From Chloroflexota bacterium (GTDB taxonomy: Bacteria; Chloroflexota; Anaerolineae; CG2-30-64-16), in contig JAKPQT010000045.1 in assembly GCA_029555885.1 (NCBI GenBank), positions 1 to 48,279 on the forward strand: 48,279 nucleotides of DNA. The letters are read 5' to 3'. Of this stretch, positions 1-9,256 are shown piece after piece. Made by a program: the position numbers and the translations under genes. The first letter of the stretch is position 1; each line of letters opens with the position of its first letter. The notes beneath the pieces are model-generated. The model worked only from the letters and a program-made list of their open reading frames with translations, searched no databases and was not told the origin of the DNA.

Positions 1-1
1 G

Positions 2-106
2 ACGGTCAAGACGCATGTCAGCCATGTGCTGAGTAAGCTGGGCGTCACGAGCCGGACGCAGGCCGCGCTCTATGCCATTCGCAAGGGCCTGGTGCCTCCC
101 AAGTAA
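2..106 (+). CDS. LuxR/NarL-family response regulator, C-terminal end only
   Basis: The window opens inside this gene; only the last 34 residues are present. They read as the second half of a LuxR/NarL helix-turn-helix: TVKTHVSHVLSKLGV is the recognition helix, followed by SRTQAALYAI, the usual end of the DNA-binding domain, and a short GLVPPK tail. By family knowledge the missing N-terminal part is a phospho-acceptor receiver domain. The next gene on the same strand, 24 bases downstream, is a NarL-type histidine kinase, so this is very probably its cognate regulator and the two form an operon. The target genes cannot be read from this fragment. Confidence 0.9.
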   Translation, partial: TVKTHVSHVLSKLGVTSRTQAALYAIRKGLVPPK

Positions 107-130
107 GCTCCTGGGAGGATTGGTGAGCTG

Positions 131-1864
131 ATGAAGAAGACGATCCTCCGCGATGCCATCTTCCTGGCTGTCTTTGCCACCATTTTCGTCCTCTTGGATC
201 TGGTACTGGATCAAGTCCTCGTTGGGTATAACCGCTTGACATGGTTGCATATAACCCTGGGGGCAGTGGTACTGCTGGCATCTTACTTGCTGGTGAGCCG
301 AGCCTATGCAGCCAATCGACGCGCGGAAGCTGTGATGACCCGGGCGCGCGACGAACTCGAAGAGCGTGTTCGTGTGCGTACCGCCGAATTGGAACGGGCC
401 AACGAAGCGCTGCGCCTGGAAATTGCCGAGCGTAAGCGCATCGCCGAGGAACTGCAAACCAGCGAGGAGACGGCGCGCGCGCTCATGGACGCCTCGACCG
501 AGTCGGCGTTGTTGTTGGATACACGGGGCAACATCCTCGCTGCAAACAAGACGGCTGCTGAACGGCTGGGAAGCACCGTGGAACAACTGGTCGGCACTCT
601 GTTGTTCGATCACTTCGCGCCTGATGTGGCCGCCCGTCGAAAAGGCTATCTGCAAGCCATACTCACAGCGCGCCGGCCGATGGACTTCATCGATGAGCGC
701 GCTGGCCGGACTTACGACAACCACGTCCACCCTGTGTTCGATGCAGGAGGCGAGGTCATCAGGCTGGCTGTCTTTGGCAAGGATATCACTGCGCGACTGG
801 CGGCGGAGGAGGCCTTGCGCGCAAGCGAGGCCAAGTATCGTCTGCTCTTTCAGAACATGGTGGAGGGTTTTGCGCTGTATGAGCTAGTGTACGATGAGCA
901 AGGCCGGCCGGTGGACTGGCAGATTCTGGAGGTCAATGATGCCTATACCCAGCACACGGGTGTGGCCCGCGAACAGATCGTCGGCCGGCGCATCAGCGAG
1001 CTTTTCCCCGCGGCCATCCAGGAGTATCTGCCGCGTTTCGTGCAGGTGGTTGCTACGCAAACCCCCATCGCGTTCGAGACGTATGCGAAGGCGGTCAACC
1101 GGCACCAGCGCGTCAGCACGTTCCCGGCAGGCCCGCACCGCTTTGCCAGCATCATCGAGGACATCAGCAAGCGTAAGCTGGCAGAGGACAACCTGCAGCA
1201 CGCGCAGGCCGAGCTTGTGATGGAGACCAAGCAACGCACTGCCTTGGAGGAGCGGCAGCGCCTGGCGCGCGAGTTGCACGACTCCGTCTCGCAGGCGCTG
1301 TACGGCATCTCATTGGGGATTAATACGGCGTTGCTCCTGTTCGATACAGATCGAGTCAAGGCGCGTGAGGCCCTGGATTATGCGCTCTCACTGGCGCACG
1401 GCGGGCTGTGGGAGATGCGGACCCTCATCTTCGAGCTGCGCCCCGAATCGCTGGAGATGGAGGGCTTGGTGGCCGCGCTAACCAAACAGGTGGAGGCCGT
1501 CAAGTCGCGCCATGGCATCTCGGTGGAACTGAGTCTGTGCTGCGAACCGGCGGTGCCGCTGGCGGTCAAAGAGGCATTGCATCGTGTTGCGCAGGAGGCC
1601 CTGCAGAACGCGATCAAACATGCGCGGGCCCACCGGCTGGAAGTCAGCCTGACCTGCGAGCGCAATACCCTCCGGCTCGGCATCTGCGATGATGGGATCG
1701 GCTTTGACCCGACGGCGCAATATCCGGGCCACCTGGGCCTGCGCTCGATGCGCGAGCGGGTGGCGAAGGTCGGCGGCGCCATCGAGATTGCCAGCGCACC
1801 CCGGCAGGGCACGCAAGTCCATGTTTCGGTGCCCGTCCTCGCGAGCACAGAACTCTGCGAATGA
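131..1864 (+). CDS. PAS-domain sensor histidine kinase, NarL type (HisKA_3)
   Basis: A 577-residue membrane sensor kinase. Two hydrophobic segments (about residues 9-31 and 39-58) form an N-terminal hairpin anchor with no large extracellular loop, followed by a charged coiled coil (65-110), two PAS-like domains (about 112-225 and 232-345), a HisKA_3 dimerisation domain with the phospho-acceptor His383 in RELHDSVSQ, and a HATPase_c domain (about 485-575) with the N box (QNAIKHA) and G box (DDGIGFDP, GLRSMRERV). The lack of an extracellular domain suggests that the PAS domains sense an internal or membrane signal; the ligand is unknown. A GGGAGG box lies 12 bases before the ATG. It partners the NarL regulator just upstream. 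Its stop is only 8 bases from the stop of the convergent ATP-grasp gene. Confidence 0.93.
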   Translation: MKKTILRDAIFLAVFATIFVLLDLVLDQVLVGYNRLTWLHITLGAVVLLASYLLVSRAYAANRRAEAVMTRARDELEERVRVRTAELERANEALRLEIAERKRIAEELQTSEETARALMDASTESALLLDTRGNILAANKTAAERLGSTVEQLVGTLLFDHFAPDVAARRKGYLQAILTARRPMDFIDERAGRTYDNHVHPVFDAGGEVIRLAVFGKDITARLAAEEALRASEAKYRLLFQNMVEGFALYELVYDEQGRPVDWQILEVNDAYTQHTGVAREQIVGRRISELFPAAIQEYLPRFVQVVATQTPIAFETYAKAVNRHQRVSTFPAGPHRFASIIEDISKRKLAEDNLQHAQAELVMETKQRTALEERQRLARELHDSVSQALYGISLGINTALLLFDTDRVKAREALDYALSLAHGGLWEMRTLIFELRPESLEMEGLVAALTKQVEAVKSRHGISVELSLCCEPAVPLAVKEALHRVAQEALQNAIKHARAHRLEVSLTCERNTLRLGICDDGIGFDPTAQYPGHLGLRSMRERVAKVGGAIEIASAPRQGTQVHVSVPVLASTELCE

Positions 1865-1872
1865 TCTCAGGT

Positions 1873-2931
1873 TTATAACCCGTACCGCAGTGTTGCTGCG
1901 TCCAGGATTTCGTTGATCAGTTCTGCATAGCTGGTGCCCTCCGCGGCAGCCTCCAGCACCAGGTCGCTCAACCCGGGATAGAGGCCGGGCAGCGGATTGA
2001 CCTCCAGGATGTAGGGCCGGTCGCCGTCATCCGCATCGAGCCGGAAGTCGACGCGCGCCACATCACGACACCCCGTCACGCGGAAGACCGCCGCAGTGAG
2101 CCGGTTGAGCTGCTCGACCAGTGCGGCGTCCAGCGGTGCAGGGCAGAGATAGTGGAAGTCGTGCGCCCACTCGGTCTTCATGCGGTTCGTGTACACCCCA
2201 CCCTCGGTTTCGGGATACGCACGGAAGTCCACCTCCAGCGGCGGCAGGAAGTGCAGCCCACCCAGCACGCGTCGCGCGGTCTCATCGTCGGGCATCCGGC
2301 GTGCGACGGGTGGCCGCAGATTGCCGATCACCCCGACCGTGACCTCGCGGCCCCGAATGAAACGCTCGACCAAGATGGGCTGCTGGTAGCGCGCCAGTTG
2401 CTCGCGCAACTGCTCGCGCAATTCGCGCTCGTCGTGGACGATGGACTGCCCGCTGACGCCCATGCCCGTCCCTTCCCGGCTCGGCTTGACGAACAGGGGA
2501 AAGCGCAGATCATCGTCCAGCGGCTCATCCGCGCGCTCGAACACCTGGAACGCGGGCGTGGGCAGGTCGTGGAAGGCCAGCACGCGCTTGGTCATCGGCT
2601 TGTCGAGCGTCAGGGCGAGGGTCAGCACGCCGCTGCCGGTGTAGGGCTGGCGCAGCATTTCCAGCAGCGCGGGCACGTGCGATTCGCGGCTGTCGCCCCA
2701 ATGCCCTTCGCTGATGTTGAAGCAGATATCTGGCTTCAGCCGCGGCAGCTCTTCGATGAGCGAGAGGTTGCCCTCCAGGAACGTGGCGCGGTGGCCGCCG
2801 GCCTGCAGCGCAGCGACGAGCGAGTCGACCGTGATGTCCGAATCCAGGTCATCCCACGCATCCGCGGGCATACCTTCATACTTGGGCGCGTTCCGTTTGA
2901 GGTTCGCCAGCACGGCGACGTTAAGAGGCAT
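1873..2931 (-). CDS. ATP-grasp ligase related to D-alanine-D-alanine ligase
   Basis: A 352-residue cytoplasmic ATP-grasp ligase. The N-terminal half keeps the Ddl-like frame: an ESHVPALLE stretch followed by PYTGSGVLTLALTLDK. The ATP-binding part has FVKPSREGTGMGVS, and the metal-binding end is YILEVNPLPGL. Compared with true Ddl, the EGSS element of the loop is EGTG and the N-terminal substrate region is diverged, so D-Ala-D-Ala synthesis is not assured; the family joins an amino acid carboxylate to an amine via an acyl phosphate. It lies 100 bases downstream of the lysine 2,3-aminomutase gene on the same strand, with a palindromic repeat between them. Inference: it may use beta-lysine or another amino acid from that neighbour to make a dipeptide. 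The length is normal for the family. Confidence 0.85.
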   Translation of the reverse strand: MPLNVAVLANLKRNAPKYEGMPADAWDDLDSDITVDSLVAALQAGGHRATFLEGNLSLIEELPRLKPDICFNISEGHWGDSRESHVPALLEMLRQPYTGSGVLTLALTLDKPMTKRVLAFHDLPTPAFQVFERADEPLDDDLRFPLFVKPSREGTGMGVSGQSIVHDERELREQLREQLARYQQPILVERFIRGREVTVGVIGNLRPPVARRMPDDETARRVLGGLHFLPPLEVDFRAYPETEGGVYTNRMKTEWAHDFHYLCPAPLDAALVEQLNRLTAAVFRVTGCRDVARVDFRLDADDGDRPYILEVNPLPGLYPGLSDLVLEAAAEGTSYAELINEILDAATLRYGL

Positions 2932-2956
2932 CCTGCCATCCTATTATCTGAGGTGA

Positions 2957-3033
2957 TGGTTCACCGCCAAGACGCGAAGGACACAAAGATGTACCTTCTT
3001 CGTGAATCTTCGCGTCCTTTGCGTCTTTGTGGT

Positions 3034-3036
<3 letters not shown>
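2957..3036. repeat. palindromic repeat, 'AAGACGCGAAGGACACAAAG' family
   Basis: Imperfect inverted repeat between kamA and the ATP-grasp gene. The left arm has CCAAGACGCGAAGGACACAA, and the right arm has its near-reverse complement CGCGTCCTTTGCGTCTTTGT. The right end runs into the kamA stop codon (3034-3036). Related elements occur at 17950-18071, 43396-43463, 45248-45315 and 46370-46396. In RNA it would fold into a long hairpin that could attenuate or stabilise the kamA transcript; that role is inference. Confidence 0.75.
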
Positions 3037-4428
<1,392 letters not shown>

Positions 4429-4786
4429 TCTGTCACCTCTCTGAGGTTAGTTGTCTCTTGCCTGGCTCTGGCCGGTCGTGCTCAACTTCGTTGAGCCTAC
4501 CGTGCCAGAATGGTGCGGCTGCACCGCAAACGAAACCCCTGTGACCATAGATGCAAATTACGCGGCCGCGGCCGGCGTCGGATGGCGCTGGCAGCAGACC
4601 ACGCAAAACTGCGGTCGCAGGGGCGATGAAATCGTGATGTATATCGGGCCCTACAGCCCATGACGCTCAACCGGAGCGCCGGGGCCGCGGTCACCCAACC
4701 TTATGTGTTCAGTTAACAGCCGCCGGGAGCTCGGCGGCTATACTGCCTCCCTTTCCTGTTCCTGGTCTTGCTTATCCGAATCACTC
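4429..4786. other. non-coding stretch upstream of kamA
   Basis: About 360 bases without a convincing gene in any frame. It holds two small perfect hairpins: GCTCAAC/GTTGAGC at 4480-4496 with a TTC loop, and AGCCGCC/GGCGGCT at 4718-4739. The kamA promoter presumably lies here, but I could not identify convincing -35/-10 boxes. Nothing resembling a tRNA or a riboswitch was recognised. Confidence 0.5.
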
Positions 4787-4836
4787 GTAGCATAGGGCCT
4801 TGTGCCCGTGAATACGCCCACAAGGGGTTATGCTAC
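4787..4836. repeat. inverted repeat directly after the rubredoxin-like gene
   Basis: GTAGCATA (4787-4794) pairs with TATGCTAC (4829-4836), and CCTTGTG (4798-4804) pairs with CACAAGG (4819-4825), separated by a 3x3 internal loop. It begins right at the stop codon of the minus-strand gene at 4837, so it may act as its terminator or 3'-end stabiliser. There is no T-tract typical of a canonical intrinsic terminator. Confidence 0.55.
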
Positions 4837-5076
4837 TCAATAATCGTCTTCTTCGTCCTCATCCAAGTCCAGGCTGTCGTCCTCGTCAGCCTCGTCCTCA
4901 ATCTCCCACTCGTCGTCATCATCTTCGTCGTAGGCGAAGTATTCGAATGCCGTGCCGGGTGCTCCACACTCAGGGCACTCCTGGGGCCGCCTGCCCTGCA
5001 CGCCCTCTTCGACATAACCACATTCGGCGCATTCCCATTCGCCGGTCGCCGGGGAGACATTGCCAAACTGCGCCAT
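4837..5076 (-). CDS. small rubredoxin-like zinc ribbon protein with acidic tail
   Basis: A 79-residue protein. The core is a rubredoxin/rubrerythrin-type metal-binding knuckle pair: WECAECGYVEEG and then CPECGAPGTAFEYF, i.e. two CxxC pairs that would bind one Fe or Zn. The last 30 residues are almost all Asp and Glu. The start at 5076 (MAQFGN) is chosen because AGGAGGG stands 7 bases upstream; an in-frame ATG further upstream has no such site. By family knowledge such proteins are electron carriers or zinc ribbons in oxidative-stress or regulatory roles; nothing here decides between them. It is divergent from the dehydratase gene at 5302. Confidence 0.75.
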   Translation of the reverse strand: MAQFGNVSPATGEWECAECGYVEEGVQGRRPQECPECGAPGTAFEYFAYDEDDDDEWEIEDEADEDDSLDLDEDEEDDY

Positions 5077-5225
5077 AGGTTGCCCTCCTGAAGGCCAGCC
5101 CGCAGGGCCATGCCAGCCGCCTGTATCCACCGTGTATCAGTTTACTCCTAAACAAGCGATACATCAGTGGTCAAGCATGCAAAAGCGCCCAGCCATCAAT
5201 GGCCTTTTCGCTGCGCGCGCAAACA

Positions 5226-5253
5226 TTGCCGGTAACTGGGGAGGTGATACAAT
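5226..5253 (+). promoter_or_regulatory. candidate promoter of the YjhG-type dehydratase
   Basis: TTGCCG (5226-5231), a 16-base spacer and TACAAT (5248-5253). The predicted start of transcription is near 5260, which coincides with an upstream in-frame ATG. Seen by eye only. Confidence 0.4.
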
Positions 5254-5301
5254 CATTGTATGCACTTCGAAGGGTATGTCAATTTAGAACTTGGAGTCAT
5301 C

Positions 5302-7230
5302 ATGGATCGCGATCTTTACGACATCTCCACCCACGCCCGCGGCCCGGTCGGCCGTCTCCCCCTGGATGCCGAATATCTGCGCACCGCGCCGAGCGGAGAG
5401 ATCTTCGGGCTGAGCCAGGACGCCGGCATGGGCTGGGACCCGCGCCGGCTGCGCGCAAAGGAGTTTCTCATCCTGAGCACGCAGGGTGGCCTGCGCGCGC
5501 CGGACGGCACGCCGGTCGCCCTGGGCTATCACACGGGACACTGGGAGGTCGGCTTGCTCGTGGAGGCCGCCGCGCGGCAGATTGCCGAGTCGGGCGCGAC
5601 CCCCTTCGCCGGCTTCGTCAGCGACCCCTGCGACGGCCGCACCCAGGGCACGCCGGGCATGATGGATAGCCTGGCCTATCGCAACGACGCGGCGCTGGTC
5701 CTGCGCCGGCTCATCCGCTCGCTGCCCACGCGGCGCGGGGTGTTGGGCATCGCGACATGCGACAAGGGGCTGCCCGCGATGATGATGGCGTTGGCAGCGC
5801 AGCGGACGCTGCCCACGGTCATCGTGCCGGGCGGCGTGACGCTGCTGCCGGAGCAGGGCGAGGACGCGGGCAAGATCCAGTCGGTCGGCGCGCGCTTTGC
5901 GCACGGTCTCGTCTCGCTGGACGAGGCCGCGGACCTGGCCTGCCATACCTGTGCCTCACCGGGCGGCGGCTGCCAGTTTCTCGGCACCGCTGCGACGAGC
6001 CAGGTCGTGGCCGAGGCGTTGGGCCTGTCCCTGCTGCATTCGGCGCTCTCCCCTTCGGGCCAACCCGTGTGGCTGGACCTGGCGCGACGTTCCGCCCGCG
6101 CGCTCCTCGACCTGGAGGCCGCGGGCCTGACTACGGGCGACATCCTGACGGAGGACGCGCTCCACAATGCTATGACGCTGCACGCGGCGTTTGGCGGCAG
6201 CACGAATCTGCTGCTGCACGTCCCGGCCATCGCGCACGCGGCGGGCCTGCGCCGGCCCGTCGCCGCGGACTGGGCGGCGATCAACCGGCAGGTCCCGCGG
6301 CTGGTGGATGTGCTGCCCAACGGCCCGACCGGCTATGCGACAGTCCAGGTGTTCCTCGCGGGCGGCGTGCCGGAGGTGATGCTGCATCTGCGGCGGCTCG
6401 GCCTGCTGCGGCTCGATGCGCGGACGGTCGAAGGCTGTACGCTCGGTGAGCAGCTCGACCGGTGGGAGCACAGCGAGCGCCGTAGCCGGATGCGCGCCCG
6501 GCTGCAGGAGGTGGATGGGATCGACCCGGACGATGTCATCATGGCCCCCGATGCGGCTGCGCGCCGCGGGCTGACGAGCACCGTCTGCTTCCTCGGCGGC
6601 AACCTCGCGCCCGATGGCGCCGTCATCAAGAGCACCGCGCTGGATCCATCAGTTGTGGACCCGGACGGCGTCTACCGCAAGACCGGGCCGGCGCGCGTGT
6701 TCACTACCGAGCGTGACGCCATTGCGGCCATCAAAGGCCTGACGCCCGACCCGGTCCGTCCCGGTGACGTGCTGGTGCTGATGGGCCGCGGTCCGTTGGG
6801 TTCGGGCATGGAAGAAGCCTACCAACTGACCGCTGCGCTGCGCTACTTGCCGTGGGGCAAGGAGGTGGCGCTCATCACCGACGCGCGGTTCAGCGGGCTG
6901 AGCACAGGCGCGTGCGTGGGCCATGTCGGACCGGAGGCGCTGGCCGGCGGACCGCTCGGCCGGGTGCGCGACGGGGATGTCATCCGGCTTATCGTGGACC
7001 GGGTGAACCTGGCGGGCCGGATCGACCTGGTCGGCGTGGAGGGCGCCGTCCACGACGAAGCATGGGGCACGGCAACGCTGGCCGCGCGGCCGTCGCATCC
7101 CGATCTGCGCGCCGACCCTGGCCTGCCGGACGACACGCGGCTGTGGGCTGCGCTGCAGCAGGTCTGCGGCGGCACGTGGGGCGGCTGCATCTATGACGTG
7201 GATACAATCATCGCGCGGCTGGCGGGCTGA
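5302..7230 (+). CDS. yjhG: YjhG/YagF-family sugar-acid dehydratase (IlvD/Edd superfamily)
   Basis: A 642-residue enzyme that matches E. coli YjhG/YagF (D-xylonate dehydratase, about 655 residues) along its whole length rather than IlvD or Edd. Shared stretches are [106 protein letters not shown] and the ending [14 protein letters not shown]. The cysteines expected to hold the iron-sulfur cluster are present (DPCDG, ATCDKG, GGGCQFL). Expected reaction: dehydration of a pentonate such as D-xylonate to the 2-keto-3-deoxy acid. The start at 5302 has GGAG 6 bases upstream; a leaderless start at the in-frame ATG 5260 would add 14 residues. No aldolase, kinase or sugar dehydrogenase gene is adjacent, so the pathway partners are elsewhere. 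Confidence 0.92.
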   Translation: MDRDLYDISTHARGPVGRLPLDAEYLRTAPSGEIFGLSQDAGMGWDPRRLRAKEFLILSTQGGLRAPDGTPVALGYHTGHWEVGLLVEAAARQIAESGATPFAGFVSDPCDGRTQGTPGMMDSLAYRNDAALVLRRLIRSLPTRRGVLGIATCDKGLPAMMMALAAQRTLPTVIVPGGVTLLPEQGEDAGKIQSVGARFAHGLVSLDEAADLACHTCASPGGGCQFLGTAATSQVVAEALGLSLLHSALSPSGQPVWLDLARRSARALLDLEAAGLTTGDILTEDALHNAMTLHAAFGGSTNLLLHVPAIAHAAGLRRPVAADWAAINRQVPRLVDVLPNGPTGYATVQVFLAGGVPEVMLHLRRLGLLRLDARTVEGCTLGEQLDRWEHSERRSRMRARLQEVDGIDPDDVIMAPDAAARRGLTSTVCFLGGNLAPDGAVIKSTALDPSVVDPDGVYRKTGPARVFTTERDAIAAIKGLTPDPVRPGDVLVLMGRGPLGSGMEEAYQLTAALRYLPWGKEVALITDARFSGLSTGACVGHVGPEALAGGPLGRVRDGDVIRLIVDRVNLAGRIDLVGVEGAVHDEAWGTATLAARPSHPDLRADPGLPDDTRLWAALQQVCGGTWGGCIYDVDTIIARLAG

Positions 7231-7240
7231 CACAACCGTG

Positions 7241-7285
7241 CTTTAGGGGCGAGAGACGAGCTTCGCTCGTCTCTCGCCCCTAAAG
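7241..7285. repeat. perfect 21-bp palindrome
   Basis: CTTTAGGGGCGAGAGACGAG plus C (7241-7261) pairs perfectly with 7265-7285 across a TTC loop. It lies between the convergent dehydratase and MORN-repeat genes, where it may serve as a bidirectional transcription stop, but there is no T-tract and the arms look like a dispersed palindromic repeat. Confidence 0.75.
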
Positions 7286-7298
7286 TGTAATGTTGTTG

Positions 7299-7685
7299 TC
7301 ACATCCTGGGCTTGAAGACCTTGCTCTGCTTCACGGCCCCATCACGGTCGTAGACCGTCCACGCCCCGACCTTCTTGCCGCGCTCGTAAGAACCTTCATC
7401 CCACAACTGGCCGTTGTCGAAGTACCGCTGCCAGGGACCGGTCTGCTGCCCATTCTCGAAGGACCCCGCCTGCAGCAACTGGCCATTATCGTGCCACCAT
7501 TGCCAGAAGCCCTCAAATTGATCCTGCCGGTATTCGCCGGTCGCCTTCATCTGGCCCTTCTTATAGTAGTAAGTCCAGCGACCGTGGCGCTTGCCGCCCT
7601 GGTAGGTCCCTTCGGCGGACAGCGTGCCGTCGGCAAAGAGTTCCCGGTATGGGCCGTCGTGCGGGCGTTCAGCATTCTGCTTCAC
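7299..7685 (-). CDS. MORN-repeat / YwqK-type repeat protein
   Basis: A 128-residue protein made of about five 22-23 residue repeats of the form DG-x-y-G-x-w-x-yY-x-nGqlx-x-G-x-y-x-x-g (for example KRHGRWTYYYKKGQMKATGE, FEGFWQWWHDNGQL, QTGPWQRYFDNGQLWDEG and KVGAWTVYDRDG). These are MORN_2/YwqK-type repeats. In Bacillus YwqK is annotated as the antitoxin of an LXG toxin, but many free-standing homologues exist and no toxin gene is next to this one. The GTG start at 7685 is chosen because AGGAGGG lies 8 bases upstream; the open frame continues upstream without homology. No signal peptide or membrane segment. Confidence 0.8.
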   Translation of the reverse strand: MKQNAERPHDGPYRELFADGTLSAEGTYQGGKRHGRWTYYYKKGQMKATGEYRQDQFEGFWQWWHDNGQLLQAGSFENGQQTGPWQRYFDNGQLWDEGSYERGKKVGAWTVYDRDGAVKQSKVFKPRM

Positions 7686-7759
7686 AGTCTCATCCCTCCT
7701 GTTGCAGGATAGTATAACGTCAGTTGCATTTGGGACGCCTGGAATCTGCCAAAACGCGT

Positions 7760-7788
7760 TTGACACGCCTGGCCGCCTGTGGCATACT
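7760..7788 (+). promoter_or_regulatory. promoter of the trpS T-box transcript
   Basis: TTGACA (7760-7765), a 17-base spacer and CATACT (7783-7788). Transcription would begin near 7795, just ahead of the first T-box element, which fits the expected 5' end of the leader. Confidence 0.7.
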
Positions 7789-7800
7789 GCGCACATATAC

Positions 7801-8096
7801 ACGAACGACTGTGAACCGGGCAAGTAGGCGGCGTACGGGACATCGCAGAGAGCCTCTGACAGGTGTGAGAGAGGCTGTCACCGCGTCGCTGAATGGGCCG
7901 GGGAGTTGCAGGCTGATAAGGCCGCGCCGGAGACGCCACCGTTATCAGGGCGCGCGGCATCCCTGTCTGCATATGCGCAGGGTTGCCGGTTGAGCGGGGC
8001 CGGCGCGCCGGCCCAAGCAGGGTGGCACCGCGAGGTATGCGCCGCAAACGTTGCGCCTCGTCCCTGGAATTCCAGGGACGAGGCGTGTTGTTTTTA
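7801..8096 (+). promoter_or_regulatory. T-box riboswitch leader, Trp specifier
   Basis: A complete T-box leader in front of trpS. Elements in order: AAGTAGG (loop-E/S-turn strand of stem I), CAGAGAGCC (GA-rich bulge), GGTGTGAGAGAGGC (distal stem I), GAATGGGCC with the specifier codon TGG (Trp) at 7894-7896, GGGGAGTTGCAGGC closing stem I, and the highly conserved T-box sequence AGGGTGGCACCGCG at 8019-8032 whose TGGC pairs with the tRNA CCA end. A terminator follows at 8054-8096. By the known mechanism, uncharged tRNA-Trp stabilises the antiterminator and trpS is transcribed; charged tRNA leads to termination. Confidence 0.93.
8054..8096 (+). terminator. T-box controlled intrinsic terminator
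   Basis: CGCCTCGTCCCTGG (8054-8067) pairs perfectly with CCAGGGACGAGGCG (8072-8085) around an AATT loop, followed by TGTTGTTTTT. The left arm competes with the antiterminator that includes the T-box sequence at 8019-8032 (for example GAGG in ACCGCGAGGT). Confidence 0.9.
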
Positions 8097-8101
8097 ACCA
8101 A

Positions 8102-8128
8102 TAAAGACGTTCCGCCGGAACGTCTTTA
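8102..8128. repeat. 12-bp perfect hairpin between T-box terminator and trpS
   Basis: TAAAGACGTTCC (8102-8113) and GGAACGTCTTTA (8117-8128) around a GCC loop. It lies between the T-box terminator and the ribosome-binding site GAGGAGGG (8146-8153). It might protect the 5' end of the trpS message or be another dispersed repeat. Confidence 0.6.
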
Positions 8129-8158
8129 CGAATTCAGAGGAAGCAGAGGAGGGTCGAA

Positions 8159-9256
8159 ATGGAAACCCGCAAGCGCATTTTGACTGGAGACCGGCCCACC
8201 GGCCTCTTACATCTGGGTCATTATGTGGGCAGCCTGCGCAACCGCGTGCGCCTGCAAGATGAGTACGAATGTTTCTTCATCATCGCGGACCTGCACATGC
8301 TGACCACCAAGAACACGACGGAGGATATTGCCAAAGTCACGGACAACGCGCGCGGCATGGTGCTGGATTACCTGGCCGCGGGGATCGACCCGGCCAAGTG
8401 CACCATCTTCCTCCAGTCTGCGGTCCACGAGACCTACGAGCTGGCCCTGCTGCTGGGCAACCTGGTGACGGTGCCGCGGCTGGTGCGCGTGCCGAGCATC
8501 AAGGATATGGCGCGGGCCGCCATGTTGGACGTGGAAGCCATCCCCTTCGGCCTGCTGGGATACCCGGTCCTGCAGGCCGCAGACATCCTGCTGCCCCGCG
8601 CGCATCTGGTTCCTGTGGGCAAGGATAACCAGGCGCACGTCGAGGTCACGCGCGAGCTCGCGCGGCGCTTCAACAACCTGTATGGCGAGGTCTTCCCGAT
8701 TCCCGATGACCTGGTGGAGGGCGATTCGCTGCCGGGCACGGACGGGCAGGCCAAGATGAGTAAGTCCATCGGCAACACCATCTTCCTGTCCGAGGACGCG
8801 GCGAGCGTGCGCAAGAAGGTGCAGGGGATGTATACCGACCCGAACCGCATCCGTGCGGATATCCCAGGCAACGTCGAGGGCAACCCGGTCTTCACCTACC
8901 TGGATCATTTCGATCCCGATAAGGCGCTGGTGGCGGAGCTCAAGGAGCGTTACCGGGCCGGCAAGGTGGGCGATGTGGAGGTCAAGGAGCGGCTGGCGAA
9001 CACGCTCAACGCGTTCCTCGATCCCATGCGCGAGCGCCGCGCCTATTACGCCTCGCAGGGCGGCCTGGTCGATGAGATCATCTACGAGGGCAGCCTGCGG
9101 ATGCAGCGAGAAGCGGGGGAGACCATGCGCATCGTCAAGAAGGCGATGGGCCTGTCCAGCACCTTCAACCGGATTGCCCGCAAGGCGGAGGATCGAGCCA
9201 AGAAGCTGGCGAAGACCGGAGCTGCCGCCGCGACGCGGACCGGCGAGTCAGCATGA
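8159..9256 (+). CDS. trpS: tryptophan--tRNA ligase
   Basis: A 365-residue class I aminoacyl-tRNA synthetase that charges tRNA-Trp. The N-terminal GDRPTGLLHLGHYVGSL contains the HIGH-type signature (HLGHY), typical of TrpRS, and the KMSKS signature is AKMSKSIGN. Length is in the range of bacterial TrpRS, with a slightly longer Lys/Ala-rich C-terminal tail. The GAGGAGGG ribosome site is 5 bases before the ATG. Control by a Trp-specific T-box leader directly upstream independently supports the assignment. The stop overlaps the start of the next gene by 4 bases (ATGA), so the aldo/keto reductase is likely co-transcribed. Confidence 0.97.
   Translation: METRKRILTGDRPTGLLHLGHYVGSLRNRVRLQDEYECFFIIADLHMLTTKNTTEDIAKVTDNARGMVLDYLAAGIDPAKCTIFLQSAVHETYELALLLGNLVTVPRLVRVPSIKDMARAAMLDVEAIPFGLLGYPVLQAADILLPRAHLVPVGKDNQAHVEVTRELARRFNNLYGEVFPIPDDLVEGDSLPGTDGQAKMSKSIGNTIFLSEDAASVRKKVQGMYTDPNRIRADIPGNVEGNPVFTYLDHFDPDKALVAELKERYRAGKVGDVEVKERLANTLNAFLDPMRERRAYYASQGGLVDEIIYEGSLRMQREAGETMRIVKKAMGLSSTFNRIARKAEDRAKKLAKTGAAAATRTGESA

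Noticed and set aside
4451..4694. Small open frames in the gap upstream of kamA
   Set aside because: No ribosome-binding sites, no family resemblance and no coding-like composition.
7299..7685. Toxin-antitoxin system
   Set aside because: The YwqK-like repeats alone do not make an antitoxin; no toxin-like gene is adjacent.
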